Shown here piece by piece: positions 9,901 through 18,800 of a stretch of DNA of 64,000 bases (positions within the stretch are counted from its first letter, which is position 1; every line of letters starts with the position of its first letter). The position numbers and the translations under genes are program-made. The stretch spans positions 1 to 64,000 of the forward strand of contig NZ_SPQC01000009.1 in assembly GCF_004569295.1 (NCBI RefSeq), in the 5' to 3' direction. The DNA comes from Rothia nasimurium (GTDB lineage: Bacteria > Actinomycetota > Actinomycetes > Actinomycetales > Micrococcaceae). Under the pieces are notes generated by a model, which was not told the origin of the DNA, made no database searches, and saw only the letters and a program-made list of their open reading frames with translations.

Positions 9901-10410
9901 TCGGGACGTGTAGACCGCATCGAGGTAGACCAGGTAGGGCGCTTTATCATCATCGATATGAAGACCGGTAAGAGTAAACCCAGTAAGGCAGATCTTGAAC
10001 AGCACCCGCAGCTCGCTGCCTACCAGGTTGCTCTTGAAGCCGGTGCAGGTGCCCTGATGCAGCAGGCCCTACAGCACGATGCCCTAGCCCAGAAAGAGGG
10101 CGAGCAGCCAGCGAAGCCGCAACCGAACCAGGTGCCGGTACTCGACGGGCTCCACGAACTTTCGGGCGGTGCCCTGCTTCTACAAATTGGTGGGACCACG
10201 AAGAGCTACTCCGAGCAGGAGCAGGCCCCGCTGACCGCTGAAAGTACCTGGGCTGTTGAACTCATCAACCGGGCTGCCGAACTGATTGCAGGGGAGCACC
10301 TGCAGGCTCGGCATACCGCAGGTGGCCCCTTTGGCATTGGCTGTGCCCTCCCCGATATTTGCCCCATCTGCTCACGGGGCCGCGCTATCACCGTCCGCCC
10401 CGCCCAGTAA
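6934..10410 (+). CDS. adnA: AdnA-like subunit of the AdnAB helicase-nuclease
   Basis: About 1158 residues. An N-terminal UvrD-like motor has Walker A GAPGSGKT near residue 16 and a Walker B variant LIDDVQE. A C-terminal RecB-type nuclease has GRVDRIE and IIIDMKTGKSK, and ends with clustered cysteines (GCALPDICPIC) plus an earlier Cys in LIHAICED, as in iron-sulfur nuclease domains. With adnB it forms the actinobacterial enzyme that resects double-strand breaks. GTG at 6934 is preferred because GGGGAG lies just before it; GTG at 6895 would add 13 residues. It ends 9 bases before adnB. Confidence 0.88.
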   Translation: MTHEQLETQGATLLLGAPGSGKTQALLEVATGFIEQGKDPARLLVLTPSRVSATRFREALSARITATVSTAPVRAWQAYAFDLLRRAHIEGYLPHLDFTPKLLSGPEQDVLIKELLDGHRSGEGFSIIWPDDLREALETRGFRHEVRDFFDRMAEYDLTASAVADLAQRFDRPEWRALAKLYTEYRQVRSLRAPHAFDPAALIHEATKTLLTHPDVLSAERARFDLVLIDDVQELTPSIYRLLAVLTGRSAEYLRATASNSLASDTEAESADLDGLLASGPVVVMTCCTDTVVQGFRGASPQLAANLPDIFPSLVTEELTTSWRMAPVIAERWAELASRLPLVPRAAHRRVLARASQEPSEKALLPVGDDGALLNPAKAAEPDPEVLGLVVATPQQENQLLAQMILEDHLYRGRAYQRSAIIVRNGSDVTRLKRALSNLGVPVQTAASITPVRDEPAARPFLDALGLILHTRRLRGAEQATSSQGTETEPSTTQQVNTWGLGADTAVSLLTSRLGGASTMDVRRLRQRLRAEELRAGGTRDSDALLVEALINPQLLPTGESSAAARRLGRVLTAGDKALDQPGATAETVLWALWEASELAPLWKAQSLSGGAGADRAGRDIDAMIGLFEAAERYTDQMPGATAEQFLAYIDAQDLPMDTLAERTNHRDAVEIMTPALAAGREWDTVYIAGLQDSTWPNTTVRGSLLGTLDLVDAATGRLDANGRNNGRGVAPGYSLLERLRSNRFDEFRMFATATSRARSRVVCTAVSSADQAPSELLDIFAPAPGGERPLTEVRRPMTLRSLVAELRQWSEAQHISPAKADAAARLLGRLADPEQTSGLNLPGAHPRSWWGLLPLSSQAPAFEGDGPVPVSPSQIEKIHRSPLDWFVAASRAEAATDASRSLGTLIHAICEDMPEGNGTDLRDELHRRLPQLGLPDTWESQKMVERAEGMLEKFADYVRDLKGKGRSLVGVEGSFSVLVPGPAKDALLSGRVDRIEVDQVGRFIIIDMKTGKSKPSKADLEQHPQLAAYQVALEAGAGALMQQALQHDALAQKEGEQPAKPQPNQVPVLDGLHELSGGALLLQIGGTTKSYSEQEQAPLTAESTWAVELINRAAELIAGEHLQARHTAGGPFGIGCALPDICPICSRGRAITVRPAQ

Positions 10411-10419
10411 GGCAGAATC

Positions 10420-13400
10420 ATGACTGAACAGAAGCCAGCAGAAACCTTTCTCAGCCCCGAAGAAATCGCAAAAGTCCTGGGCCGCCCCCTACCCACAGCG
10501 GAGCAATCTGCCATTATCAGCTCCCCGCTGGTACCCCGCCTGGTCGTAGCGGGAGCAGGGTCAGGCAAGACCGCCACCATGGTGGACCGAGTAGTGTGGC
10601 TGGTTGCAAACGGGCTTGTACGCGCCGACCAGGTACTGGGGGTGACCTTCACCCGCAAGGCTGCCGGTGAACTGCGGGAGCGTATGCGCTCCCGCCTTGA
10701 AGAGCTCCGCCGCCAGGGGCTCGTGCGAGAAAACCCTGGTCAGGGCGCGGACGGAGTCATGAGCGACCCCACCATCTCCACCTACCACTCTTACGCTAAT
10801 ACGCTGGTGCAACAGTACGGGCTTCGCATCGGCGTAGAAGACGACGCCCAAATGCTGGGTGGCGCTCAAACCTGGCAGCTGGTTGCCCAAATCGTGGAGC
10901 ACTATGAGGGCAAGCTGCCTGAAAAAGACGTCGCTAAGTCAACCATGGTGGAAGCCATCATCAAACTCTCGTCCGAGTGCGCTGAACACCTGGTAAGCCC
11001 CGATGCCGTTATCGACTGGTGCACAGAAACTCTGAAACAGGTAGAGCACCTGGGCAAGCCCACGGTCAAGGGAGCGACCACCGAACAGCGGGCCCTGGTG
11101 CAGGGGCTACAGCTGCGTATTTTTTACGCTGAGCTGGTTAAACGCTATTCGTCTATCAAAGAACAGATGCAGGTGATGGACTACGGCGACCTCATCGCCA
11201 AGGCTGCCCACATCGCGAAGACCGTACCCCAAGCTGCGCAGACAGAACGGGAACTCTTTAGGGTGGTGCTCCTGGACGAATTCCAAGATACCTCCCATGC
11301 CCAGATGCAGCTCTTCTCCGATCTGTTTGGGGCAAAAGCAGATGCCCCTGCCCACCCCGTGATGGCGGTGGGCGACCCCAAGCAGTCTATCTACGGCTTC
11401 CGCGGAGCTTCAGACGGCCAGCTCTTTAGCTTCTACGACTACTTCCCGGCAGAAGACCGTACCGCCAGCTACCTCACCGTGGCCTGGCGAAACGACACTT
11501 CTATCTTGGCGGCTGCCAACCGGGTAGCTGAGCCCCTGAGCGTAAGCCCCGACTGGGTTCAGCGCACCCATGCCATCGAGGTGCCGCCCCTGGTTGCGCG
11601 CCCCAACCCCACCGCCGGGCGGGTGCTGGTAGGGGAGTACCTCACAGACCTGCAAGAAGTCCGTGCCCTTGGTCAGATGATTGCCGAGCAACGCTCTAGC
11701 TTTGTTGGCCGCCCGCTCTCCGACATGCCGACCATGGCCGTCCTCTGCAAAAAGCGAGCCATGATGGAACCCCTGCAAGAAGCCTTCGACGAGCTGGGTG
11801 TCCCCTACCAGGTGGTAGGTCTGGGCGGTTTGCTCGATACCCCCGAAATCGTAGATCTGGTGTCGGTGCTCCGAGTGCTGAGTGACCCCGGCCGTTCAGA
11901 TGCGCTCATGCGCATACTGGCTGGCGCCCGCTGGCGGCTTGGCTTATCTGACCTGCTAGCCTTTGGCGAGTGGGCAGAAGCCCTCAAACGCCAGCGAGAA
12001 CTTGAAATCAGATTCGGCATTACAGCCCAGGCCGCTGCCCTGCGCGCCGAACAGGAAATCCTCGACGAGGTTGAGGGCCTGAGCGAAGCCGCTGAACGCG
12101 GCGCCACCAGCGCGAGGGACCTAAAGGACGCTGGCGAGCAGGCACCCGCGTCCGCTGAAGACTACCGGCGCCTGCTCCAAGCTGCCGCCCCTGATGTCAC
12201 CGATGGAGCCTCCCTCATCGAGGCGCTCGAAAACCTGCCGCAGGAGGGCTGGGTCTCAGCCCGCAGCGGCCGGTCCATCAGCGCCGAAGGCTTGAAACGA
12301 CTGCAGGCAGTATCGAGGGAGCTGACCTACCTGCGCCAGTTCACCGCCGATGATCTCACCACCCTCATCAGCGAAATTGAGCGCACTCTCCTGCTCGATA
12401 TCGAGCTTGCTGCCCGCCCGGGGGCACACGCCACATCGGCTCGCAGGCACCTCGATGCCTTCTACGATGTGGCCGCTACCTACGATTCCACCGCCCCCCG
12501 CGTGAACGCTCTGCTCTTGGCCGCTGCTAACGGCCAGCCCCTGGAAGAAGGGGAGGCCGGGGTTCGCTTTGCCCTGAGCGCCACCGGTGCCTCGGCATCG
12601 GGGATTAGCGGCTTCTTAGCCTGGCTTGATGCGGCAGCCCAGCAGGAAGCCGGGCTCGAAATGGCAGCAGAGGCCCCCCGCCACGACGCAGTGCAAATTC
12701 TCACCGTGCACGCTTCAAAGGGGCTGGAATGGGACCAGGTATACATTCCGGGAATGGCTGCCGGAGACTTCCCCGATGCTAAGGACGAGCGCTGGACCAA
12801 GCAGGGGGACACCCTGCCCTGGCCCCTGCGCGGGGACGCCGCCTACCTACCCGGCTGGCGGTCAGACTTTGATCATCTGCAGGATCTCGGTGATTTTATG
12901 GCCCAGCTCTCGGAGCAGGCGGTAGAACATCGCACCCTGGAAGAGCGCCGTCTAGCCTACGTGGGGTACACCCGTGCCCGGTCCCTGCTCGTTCTGACCA
13001 CCTCGGGCTGGAAGGGGACCACGGCTAAGCCCCGCTTCATGTCTGACTTCGTCGCCGAGTTACTCGATGCCCCGGTTGAGTTAGCTGAAATTCTGAGTGA
13101 GCTTGACCCTGACCAGGTAGGCACCGTCAACCCCCAGTCAGCTACGATTACCACCGCCCTCTGGCCCTTCGACCCCTTCGACGGGCCCTACCAGATGACC
13201 TGGACCTCTCTTCAGGAACTCGAAGCAGCAGGCCCTGCACCCAGCCCAAACGAGAGTAAACAGGGCAACCTAACAGGGCTCAGCCCCCGCCAGGTAGTCG
13301 AGCGTGCAGCCCAGAACGTGCTACGCGGTGGGCTTGAGGCAGATACGCTGGCTGAAGCTCTCGCTGCCCTCCCCGACCCCATCCCGGAGCAGAGCCAAGA

Positions 13401-14100
13401 GGCACGAGATGCTATCGAGGACTGGCAAGAAGAAACCGACCTGCTTCTGAGCCTGCTGGCCGCACCCGCGGAAAACAGCTCCTTCGAGCTACCCGGCCAT
13501 CTGTCAGCCTCCTTGCTCGTCAACCTGGTCAAAGACCCGCAGGCCGTCATCGACAACATGCGACGCCCCATGCCCCAAAAGCCGGGTATAGCGGCCCGCC
13601 AGGGCACCATCTTCCATAGCTGGGTTGAAGACCACTTCGGCACCAGCGGCATGCTCGACATGGACGAAGATTTCGATGACGACAGCACCGAAGAAGAGCT
13701 CAATATTCCGGCTCTGCGAGAGAACTTCCTTGCCAGCGAATGGGCAAGCCGTGAACCCTGGGCCCTGGAATACCCGCTGGAAACACCGCTTGCCGGAGTA
13801 ACAGTACGCGGCCGCATCGACGCCATCTTTACCCGGACGGGCGGCGACGGCTCGACCATCTGGCAGCTGGTGGACTGGAAGACGGGGCAGCCGCCACGCA
13901 CTAAGAAAGAGCTCAAAGAACGGTCAGTGCAGCTCTCCCTCTACCGCCTAGGCTTTGCCCGTCTACAGGGAGTACCCGAAGAAAACGTAGAAGCCCATTT
14001 CTTCTACGCTTCAACCGGCAAAAGCATCGAAGTGACCAACTTCTCCACCCGGGCAGAGCTAGAGAAGGCTCTGGAAGGGGCCGCACAGTTAGCCGGCTAG
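10420..14100 (+). CDS. adnB: AdnB-like subunit of the AdnAB helicase-nuclease
   Basis: A 1226-residue UvrD/REP helicase fused to a nuclease. Walker A is AGAGSGKT (about 44-51), followed by TFTRKAAGEL (Ia), LLDEFQDTSHAQ (II), VGDPKQSIYGFRGA (III) and VHASKGLEWDQVY with YVGYTRARSLL in the second motor domain. The C-terminal nuclease has GRIDAIFTR and LVDWKTGQPP. The canonical motor motifs contrast with the weaker ones in the upstream partner, as reported for mycobacterial AdnAB. The 3' end overlaps the convergent phosphotransferase gene by 12 bases. Confidence 0.92.
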   Translation: MTEQKPAETFLSPEEIAKVLGRPLPTAEQSAIISSPLVPRLVVAGAGSGKTATMVDRVVWLVANGLVRADQVLGVTFTRKAAGELRERMRSRLEELRRQGLVRENPGQGADGVMSDPTISTYHSYANTLVQQYGLRIGVEDDAQMLGGAQTWQLVAQIVEHYEGKLPEKDVAKSTMVEAIIKLSSECAEHLVSPDAVIDWCTETLKQVEHLGKPTVKGATTEQRALVQGLQLRIFYAELVKRYSSIKEQMQVMDYGDLIAKAAHIAKTVPQAAQTERELFRVVLLDEFQDTSHAQMQLFSDLFGAKADAPAHPVMAVGDPKQSIYGFRGASDGQLFSFYDYFPAEDRTASYLTVAWRNDTSILAAANRVAEPLSVSPDWVQRTHAIEVPPLVARPNPTAGRVLVGEYLTDLQEVRALGQMIAEQRSSFVGRPLSDMPTMAVLCKKRAMMEPLQEAFDELGVPYQVVGLGGLLDTPEIVDLVSVLRVLSDPGRSDALMRILAGARWRLGLSDLLAFGEWAEALKRQRELEIRFGITAQAAALRAEQEILDEVEGLSEAAERGATSARDLKDAGEQAPASAEDYRRLLQAAAPDVTDGASLIEALENLPQEGWVSARSGRSISAEGLKRLQAVSRELTYLRQFTADDLTTLISEIERTLLLDIELAARPGAHATSARRHLDAFYDVAATYDSTAPRVNALLLAAANGQPLEEGEAGVRFALSATGASASGISGFLAWLDAAAQQEAGLEMAAEAPRHDAVQILTVHASKGLEWDQVYIPGMAAGDFPDAKDERWTKQGDTLPWPLRGDAAYLPGWRSDFDHLQDLGDFMAQLSEQAVEHRTLEERRLAYVGYTRARSLLVLTTSGWKGTTAKPRFMSDFVAELLDAPVELAEILSELDPDQVGTVNPQSATITTALWPFDPFDGPYQMTWTSLQELEAAGPAPSPNESKQGNLTGLSPRQVVERAAQNVLRGGLEADTLAEALAALPDPIPEQSQEARDAIEDWQEETDLLLSLLAAPAENSSFELPGHLSASLLVNLVKDPQAVIDNMRRPMPQKPGIAARQGTIFHSWVEDHFGTSGMLDMDEDFDDDSTEEELNIPALRENFLASEWASREPWALEYPLETPLAGVTVRGRIDAIFTRTGGDGSTIWQLVDWKTGQPPRTKKELKERSVQLSLYRLGFARLQGVPEENVEAHFFYASTGKSIEVTNFSTRAELEKALEGAAQLAG

Positions 14101-15039
14101 GGCTCCAACAGTCCGCAGCTCAGCTTCGAGATGATCGAGCATAGAAACAGCCTCAGAAATCATGACCCGGTCTTCTAGCTCTACCCCGCGAATCAGCCAC
14201 TGGGCCAGACCGAACTCCGCATAGAGGTTAGCTCGAGCCTCAAGGTTCCGATCGGGCTCCTGCGGCATCTCTTCACGGTAGGCCGCAAAGACCCTCTCCC
14301 TGAAGAGGGGGTCTTCGCAGGCGTACAGCCAGGCGAAGTCAGCAGCGGGGTCACCGACGCAGACCTCTGACCAGCCGGTGATTTCAACGATTTTCTTTTG
14401 GTCAAGCACCAGGTTGTCTTCGTTGAGGTCCCCGTGAATGACGCGGGGGCGGAAGTCCCACATTACTGAATCGTTGAGCTGCTCCTCCCAGCGGGTGAGC
14501 AGCCCAGAGGGCACCTTGCCGGTAGCGACAGCCAAATCTAGCTCGGCCAGGCGGCGCTCGCGGACCTGCTGGCCGGTGTAGACCGGTAGGTCGGCGTCCT
14601 CAACGATGGTGGTGGGGAAAACGTGAATGGTGGCGATGTGGCGGGCAATGTCGTCCGCAATATTGGGCTGGCCCTCGCGGGTTCGGTGGGAGAGGTCCGC
14701 TAAATCGTCAATGTCGTAGTGGGAGCCGGGGTTGTGGGTGTAGATGAAGGCCTGCCGTCCGTCGAGGGGAACGGTGCCCACGATGGTGGGTACGAGGAAG
14801 GGCAGGCGGGCGCGGAGCCCCGGCGTAAAGGACTGGAGAATAACGTGTTCCGCTTCGAGGCGTACGCTAGCTTCGGGGTGCTTGGGGGCGCGGACGCGCC
14901 AGCGCTTGTCGGCTGAGTCAATGATGATGGCTGAGTCGAAGTCGAGGGCGTCGTCGGCTGAGGGTAGGGCGGCTACGGGGTAGAGCCCGGGAACCCCAGC
15001 TGATACGATGGCGGCAAGTTGAAGCGGTGTTGAAGTCAC
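14089..15039 (-). CDS. APH-family phosphotransferase
   Basis: A 316-residue aminoglycoside/macrolide phosphotransferase-like kinase fold. The catalytic loop VIHGDLNEDN is intact and the GDPAADFAWLY segment follows. The metal-binding Asp usually found just before (I-D-W type) is replaced: the sequence reads EITGWSEVCVGDP. It may therefore be a divergent small-molecule kinase or a pseudo-enzyme, and calling it a resistance gene is not justified. The start is GTG at 15039, divergent from nudC with only 38 bases between. Genes of this family often sit in the actinobacterial adnAB-nudC-uvrD2 block. Confidence 0.78.
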   Translation of the reverse strand: MTSTPLQLAAIVSAGVPGLYPVAALPSADDALDFDSAIIIDSADKRWRVRAPKHPEASVRLEAEHVILQSFTPGLRARLPFLVPTIVGTVPLDGRQAFIYTHNPGSHYDIDDLADLSHRTREGQPNIADDIARHIATIHVFPTTIVEDADLPVYTGQQVRERRLAELDLAVATGKVPSGLLTRWEEQLNDSVMWDFRPRVIHGDLNEDNLVLDQKKIVEITGWSEVCVGDPAADFAWLYACEDPLFRERVFAAYREEMPQEPDRNLEARANLYAEFGLAQWLIRGVELEDRVMISEAVSMLDHLEAELRTVGALAG

Positions 15040-15077
15040 ACTTTTAAGGGTACAAGAGAAGTTGGAACGAACCCGAT

Positions 15078-16316
15078 ATGAATGCTGAAAATATGACTAA
15101 TCTGTCGGTATCTAGTTCGCAGGATGAGGCGGATGCTGCACCCGGCGCGGGCGGGAAGGGCTGGTTTTCGCCCCTGGGGCGGTTGCCGCTGACTACTGAC
15201 CGGGTGCGAACCAGCGGCGCCGTGCGGGAGCGTCCTGGGTTTTTCGCTCACCTGGGGCAGGCCCTGACAGACAGGCAAGACACCAAAGATAGAAGACCCA
15301 GCGACCTTTACCCCTGGCTCCTTAGCCCCGCCCTGCTGGCAGTTGACCGGGGTAAGGTGCTGGTTCACCAGACCGGCCAGGGGCTAGAACCGCTGGACTT
15401 AGCGCAGGTTTTTGATCTTCATGCTGAAGCTGTACTCGACTACACTGCCCGCGACCGTCACCAACACCCAACCCTTATCTTCGCGGGAAGCCGGGTAGTG
15501 GCGTCCGCACCGGGCCAGAAGGGGGAGACAACCGAACAGCCCGTGCTAGTAATCCTGGCTGACTTCGCCCGCTTCTTAGACCTGGGCGATGCACCCCTGA
15601 ACCTCCAGGGCTTTGAAAACCAGGAGCAAACCCTCGCTGAGGTGGTAGCTGCCCGTTCGGGTGGCGAGTGGGTAAGCATACGCGACTACGCTACCTACGC
15701 CTATGAGGGGCAGGGGTCAGCCTTCGCCTGGGGCGAGGTGCTGGCAGCTGCGGCGTCCTTGAGCGCCTGGCACGCATCCTCTGGGTTTGATGCGCGGACG
15801 GGCGCCCCCATCTTCGCTACCCGCGGCGGCTGGGTACGGGTCACCGAAGAGGGTAGAGAGCTCTTCCCCCGCACAGACCCCGCCGTTATTACAGCGGTTA
15901 CCGCTGATGTAGGGGGTGAGAGCAAGGTTCTGCTGGGGCAGGCGCGGGCCTGGGGGAAAGGGCGCTTTTCTACCTTTGCCGGGTTTGTTGAGGGCGGCGA
16001 AGCCCTCGAAACCGCTGTCCTGCGAGAGGTCTACGAGGAATGCGGCGGGCTGGTTGTTTCGCTGAAGTATCTGGGGTCGCAACCCTGGCCCTTCCCCAGG
16101 TCGCTGATGTGTGGTTATCTTGCTGAAATCTCCAACCCCGACCAGGTTGAAGCTGACGGAGCTGAGATTGAGGAAATCCGCTGGTTCAGCCGATCAGAGC
16201 TCCTTGACGCCCACCGGTCAGGCGCTGTGCAGCTACCCGGGCCGAGCTCTATTTCCCGCCGCCTGATCGAGTTCTGGCTGGGACAGCCCCTGGGCCCTGC
16301 TGGGCGGGTAGACTAG
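15078..16316 (+). CDS. nudC: NAD(+) diphosphatase (NudC-type Nudix hydrolase)
   Basis: A 412-residue Nudix enzyme predicted to cleave NAD(H) to NMN(H) and AMP. FPRTDPAVI precedes the catalytic domain, the Nudix box starts at GFVEGGEAL and continues REVYEECGG, and the NADH-pyrophosphatase signature SQPWPFPRSLM is present. The four zinc-ribbon cysteines that usually precede FPRTDPAVI are absent (the segment reads SSGFDARTGAPIFATRGGW), so the zinc site appears lost. The ATG has only a weak ribosome site. Confidence 0.87.
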   Translation: MNAENMTNLSVSSSQDEADAAPGAGGKGWFSPLGRLPLTTDRVRTSGAVRERPGFFAHLGQALTDRQDTKDRRPSDLYPWLLSPALLAVDRGKVLVHQTGQGLEPLDLAQVFDLHAEAVLDYTARDRHQHPTLIFAGSRVVASAPGQKGETTEQPVLVILADFARFLDLGDAPLNLQGFENQEQTLAEVVAARSGGEWVSIRDYATYAYEGQGSAFAWGEVLAAAASLSAWHASSGFDARTGAPIFATRGGWVRVTEEGRELFPRTDPAVITAVTADVGGESKVLLGQARAWGKGRFSTFAGFVEGGEALETAVLREVYEECGGLVVSLKYLGSQPWPFPRSLMCGYLAEISNPDQVEADGAEIEEIRWFSRSELLDAHRSGAVQLPGPSSISRRLIEFWLGQPLGPAGRVD

Positions 16317-16372
16317 ATAGCTGGCGTGGCCGCTACCGGCCACAAGGACTGCGAGGGTAGGGGAGAAGCACC

Positions 16373-18199
16373 ATGATTCACGATAAGCTCAGGGCCCAGC
16401 CCATTACCCTGTCTGCCCCCAACCCCGAGACTATCCTTGAGGAGCTTGACCCCGAACAGCGCCGGGTGGCTACCGAACTGGCCGGGCCCATGTGCGTGAT
16501 GGCAGGTGCCGGCACCGGCAAGACCCGAGCCATCACCCACCGCATTGCCTACGGTATCGCCATTGGCCGCTACAACCCACGGGCCGTCCTTGCTCTCACC
16601 TTTACCAACCGGGCAGCCGAAGAAATGAAGGTACGCCTGCGCCAGCTAGGCGCCGCCGGGGTCGTAGCCCGTACCTTCCACTCAGCCGCCCTCGCCCAGC
16701 TACGCTATTTCTGGCCCCAGGCCATCGGCGGCGCCCTGCCCGAGATTATCAAGAACAAGTCCCAGTTCATCATCGAGTCAACCCGCCGCCTAGGGCTAGC
16801 TACCGACCGTGCCATCGTGCGCGACCTTGCCAGCGAAATCGAGTGGGCCAAGGTCTCCATGCTCACGGCCGACTCCCTCATGCCCCACCTGGCCCACCGG
16901 GAGCTACCGGCAGATATCAGCCCCATCGACATGGTGCGCCTGCTGCGCACCTACGAGGAGCTGAAGGACGAGCGCAACGTCATCGACTTCGAAGATATCC
17001 TGCTGCTGACCGTCGCCATCATCGAGGAAAACCCCGATATCGCCGCCCAGATTCACCAACAGTACCGCCACTTCGTGGTGGACGAATACCAGGACGTCTC
17101 CCCCCTGCAGCAACGCCTGCTGGATGCCTGGTTGGGGCGCCGCGATGACTTGTGCGTGGTGGGCGACGCCTCCCAGACTATTTACTCTTTCGCCGGGGCA
17201 ACCAGCCGCCACCTGCTCGAATTCCGCACCCGTTTCGAGGGTGCCACCATGGTTAAGCTGGTACGTGACTACCGTTCCACCCCTCAAGTGGTCGACTTGG
17301 CCAACCGCCTGTTAGCTGCCCGCCGTCAGATGCCCGACTCCACCCGCTACTCCTGGGCCCCGCCCCTGCAGCTGGTCTCCCAACGAGAGCCCGGGGCTAA
17401 ACCCGAATGGTTTGAGTACGCCGATGACGAGCAAGAAGCAATCGGTATCGCTGAAGACATCAAGGACCTCATCGACAAAGAGGGCGTCCCGGCAGCCGAT
17501 ATCGCCGTGCTTTACCGCACCAACTCCCAATCAGCGGCCCTGGAACAGGCTCTCACCGACGCCGGAATCAACTATCAGCTGCGCGGTGCAGAACAGTTCT
17601 TTGACCGCCCCGAAGTCCGTGCCGCTATCAGCATGCTCCAGGGCGCAGCCAAGGGCGCTGAACCTACCGACAGCGTCACCCAGCTCGTGAGAGATAACCT
17701 CAAAAACCTGGGCTGGTCAGCCAAAGCCCCCCAGCGCTCTGGCCAGGAACGAGCCCGATGGGAGTCCCTTGAAACCCTGGTGTCCCTCGCCGACCGCCTA
17801 GCTGACGAGCGCACGCAAGCGCGGGAGCGGGCGTCCGCTAACGGCGCCACCGACCTACCCCCCGAATTCACCCTCTACGAGCTGGTCGCCGTGCTCATTC
17901 AGCGCTCTCAGCACCGCGATGCCCCCTCCCTCAACGGCGTCACCCTCGCCTCCCTGCACGCAGCCAAGGGCCTGGAGTGGGAGGCTGTCTTCCTCTGCGG
18001 CCTCAACGAGGGCCTTATGCCCATCTCCTTCGCCCAAACCAGCGACGAGGTAGATGAAGAACGCCGTCTCCTCTACGTCGGAATTACCCGCGCCCGCTCC
18101 TACCTGACCTTGAGCTGGTCGCGCTCGCGAACCCCCGGCGGACGGGCCGGGCGCAAGCGCTCCCGCTTTATCAACGACATCGCTCCCAAGGGGGTCTAA
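16373..18199 (+). CDS. uvrD2: UvrD2-type ATP-dependent DNA helicase
   Basis: A 608-residue superfamily 1A 3'-5' helicase. Walker A is MAGAGTGKTRAI, with TFTNRAAEEM (Ia), VVDEYQDVSPLQ (II), VGDASQTIYSFAGA (III), LHAAKGLEWEAVF (V) and YVGITRARSYL (VI). It lies between nudC and a metallopeptidase gene, as in mycobacteria. The protein ends soon after motif VI, without the HRDC and tetracysteine region known in mycobacterial UvrD2. The ATG is preceded by GGGGAG. Its stop overlaps the next start (TAATG). Confidence 0.9.
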   Translation: MIHDKLRAQPITLSAPNPETILEELDPEQRRVATELAGPMCVMAGAGTGKTRAITHRIAYGIAIGRYNPRAVLALTFTNRAAEEMKVRLRQLGAAGVVARTFHSAALAQLRYFWPQAIGGALPEIIKNKSQFIIESTRRLGLATDRAIVRDLASEIEWAKVSMLTADSLMPHLAHRELPADISPIDMVRLLRTYEELKDERNVIDFEDILLLTVAIIEENPDIAAQIHQQYRHFVVDEYQDVSPLQQRLLDAWLGRRDDLCVVGDASQTIYSFAGATSRHLLEFRTRFEGATMVKLVRDYRSTPQVVDLANRLLAARRQMPDSTRYSWAPPLQLVSQREPGAKPEWFEYADDEQEAIGIAEDIKDLIDKEGVPAADIAVLYRTNSQSAALEQALTDAGINYQLRGAEQFFDRPEVRAAISMLQGAAKGAEPTDSVTQLVRDNLKNLGWSAKAPQRSGQERARWESLETLVSLADRLADERTQARERASANGATDLPPEFTLYELVAVLIQRSQHRDAPSLNGVTLASLHAAKGLEWEAVFLCGLNEGLMPISFAQTSDEVDEERRLLYVGITRARSYLTLSWSRSRTPGGRAGRKRSRFINDIAPKGV

Positions 18200-18771
18200 T
18201 GGCTACTTCGCGTGAGATTCTGCCGGCAACGGCGTCCCGCCCCGAGATTGAGGTGGTACGCTCTACCCGCCGCACCCGTACGGTACAGCTAGCACCGCAT
18301 AAGGACGGACGCCTGCGCCTGATGGTTCCCGCCACCTCCACCGACAGGGAGATCGAGGACTACCTGCGCCGCATGCTACCTAAGGTAGAGGCCCGCCGGG
18401 CCCGTAAGGACGCCGGTACCCAGCGGGGTGCCCTCGATGAGTTTTTGCGGGAGCGAGCTGACTACCTGCGAGCCACCTACCTGCCGGAAGCCCCGGAACC
18501 GCTCTCAATCCGGTGGGTTACCAATCAGAAGCAGCGCTGGGCCTCAGCGACCCCTGCTGAGCGCACGATTCGCATCTCGCATACACTTCAGGGTGCACCG
18601 GAGTACGCCCTGGATTCTGTGATATTTCACGAGCTCTGCCATTTTCTAGAGCCTAACCATTCACCGGCTTTTAGAGCCCTTGAAGCCCGCTACCCCTACC
18701 TTGAGAAAGCGCGGGGATTCCTGGAAGGCGTTACTTTTGGGCAACGGGCGCAGCAGGCAGGAAGGGTCTAG
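18199..18771 (+). CDS. YgjP-like (DUF45) zinc metallopeptidase
   Basis: A 190-residue protein with the YgjP/WLM layout: an RTRTVQL beta segment near the N-terminus, NQKQRWAS, then the zinc site FHELCHFLEPNHSPAF (HExxH plus a downstream NHS). It is translationally coupled to uvrD2 through a one-base overlap. Members are soluble gluzincin-like peptidases, some linked to repair of DNA-protein crosslinks in wider families. The substrate here is unknown. Confidence 0.82.
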   Translation: MATSREILPATASRPEIEVVRSTRRTRTVQLAPHKDGRLRLMVPATSTDREIEDYLRRMLPKVEARRARKDAGTQRGALDEFLRERADYLRATYLPEAPEPLSIRWVTNQKQRWASATPAERTIRISHTLQGAPEYALDSVIFHELCHFLEPNHSPAFRALEARYPYLEKARGFLEGVTFGQRAQQAGRV

Positions 18772-18792
18772 AGAAGACTCCTCCCTAGACCC
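18764..18792. terminator. Convergent-gene terminator hairpin
   Basis: Eight-base arms GGGTCTAG (18764-18771) and CTAGACCC (18785-18792) overlap the stop of the metallopeptidase gene, followed by a T-rich stretch. It lies between two convergent genes and could serve both. Confidence 0.5.
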
Positions 18793-18800
18793 ATTCCTCT

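Noticed and set aside
14089-15039. Calling the phosphotransferase an aminoglycoside or macrolide resistance gene
   Set aside because: It sits in a conserved chromosomal block and lacks the usual metal-binding Asp. Nothing in the sequence supports a resistance role.
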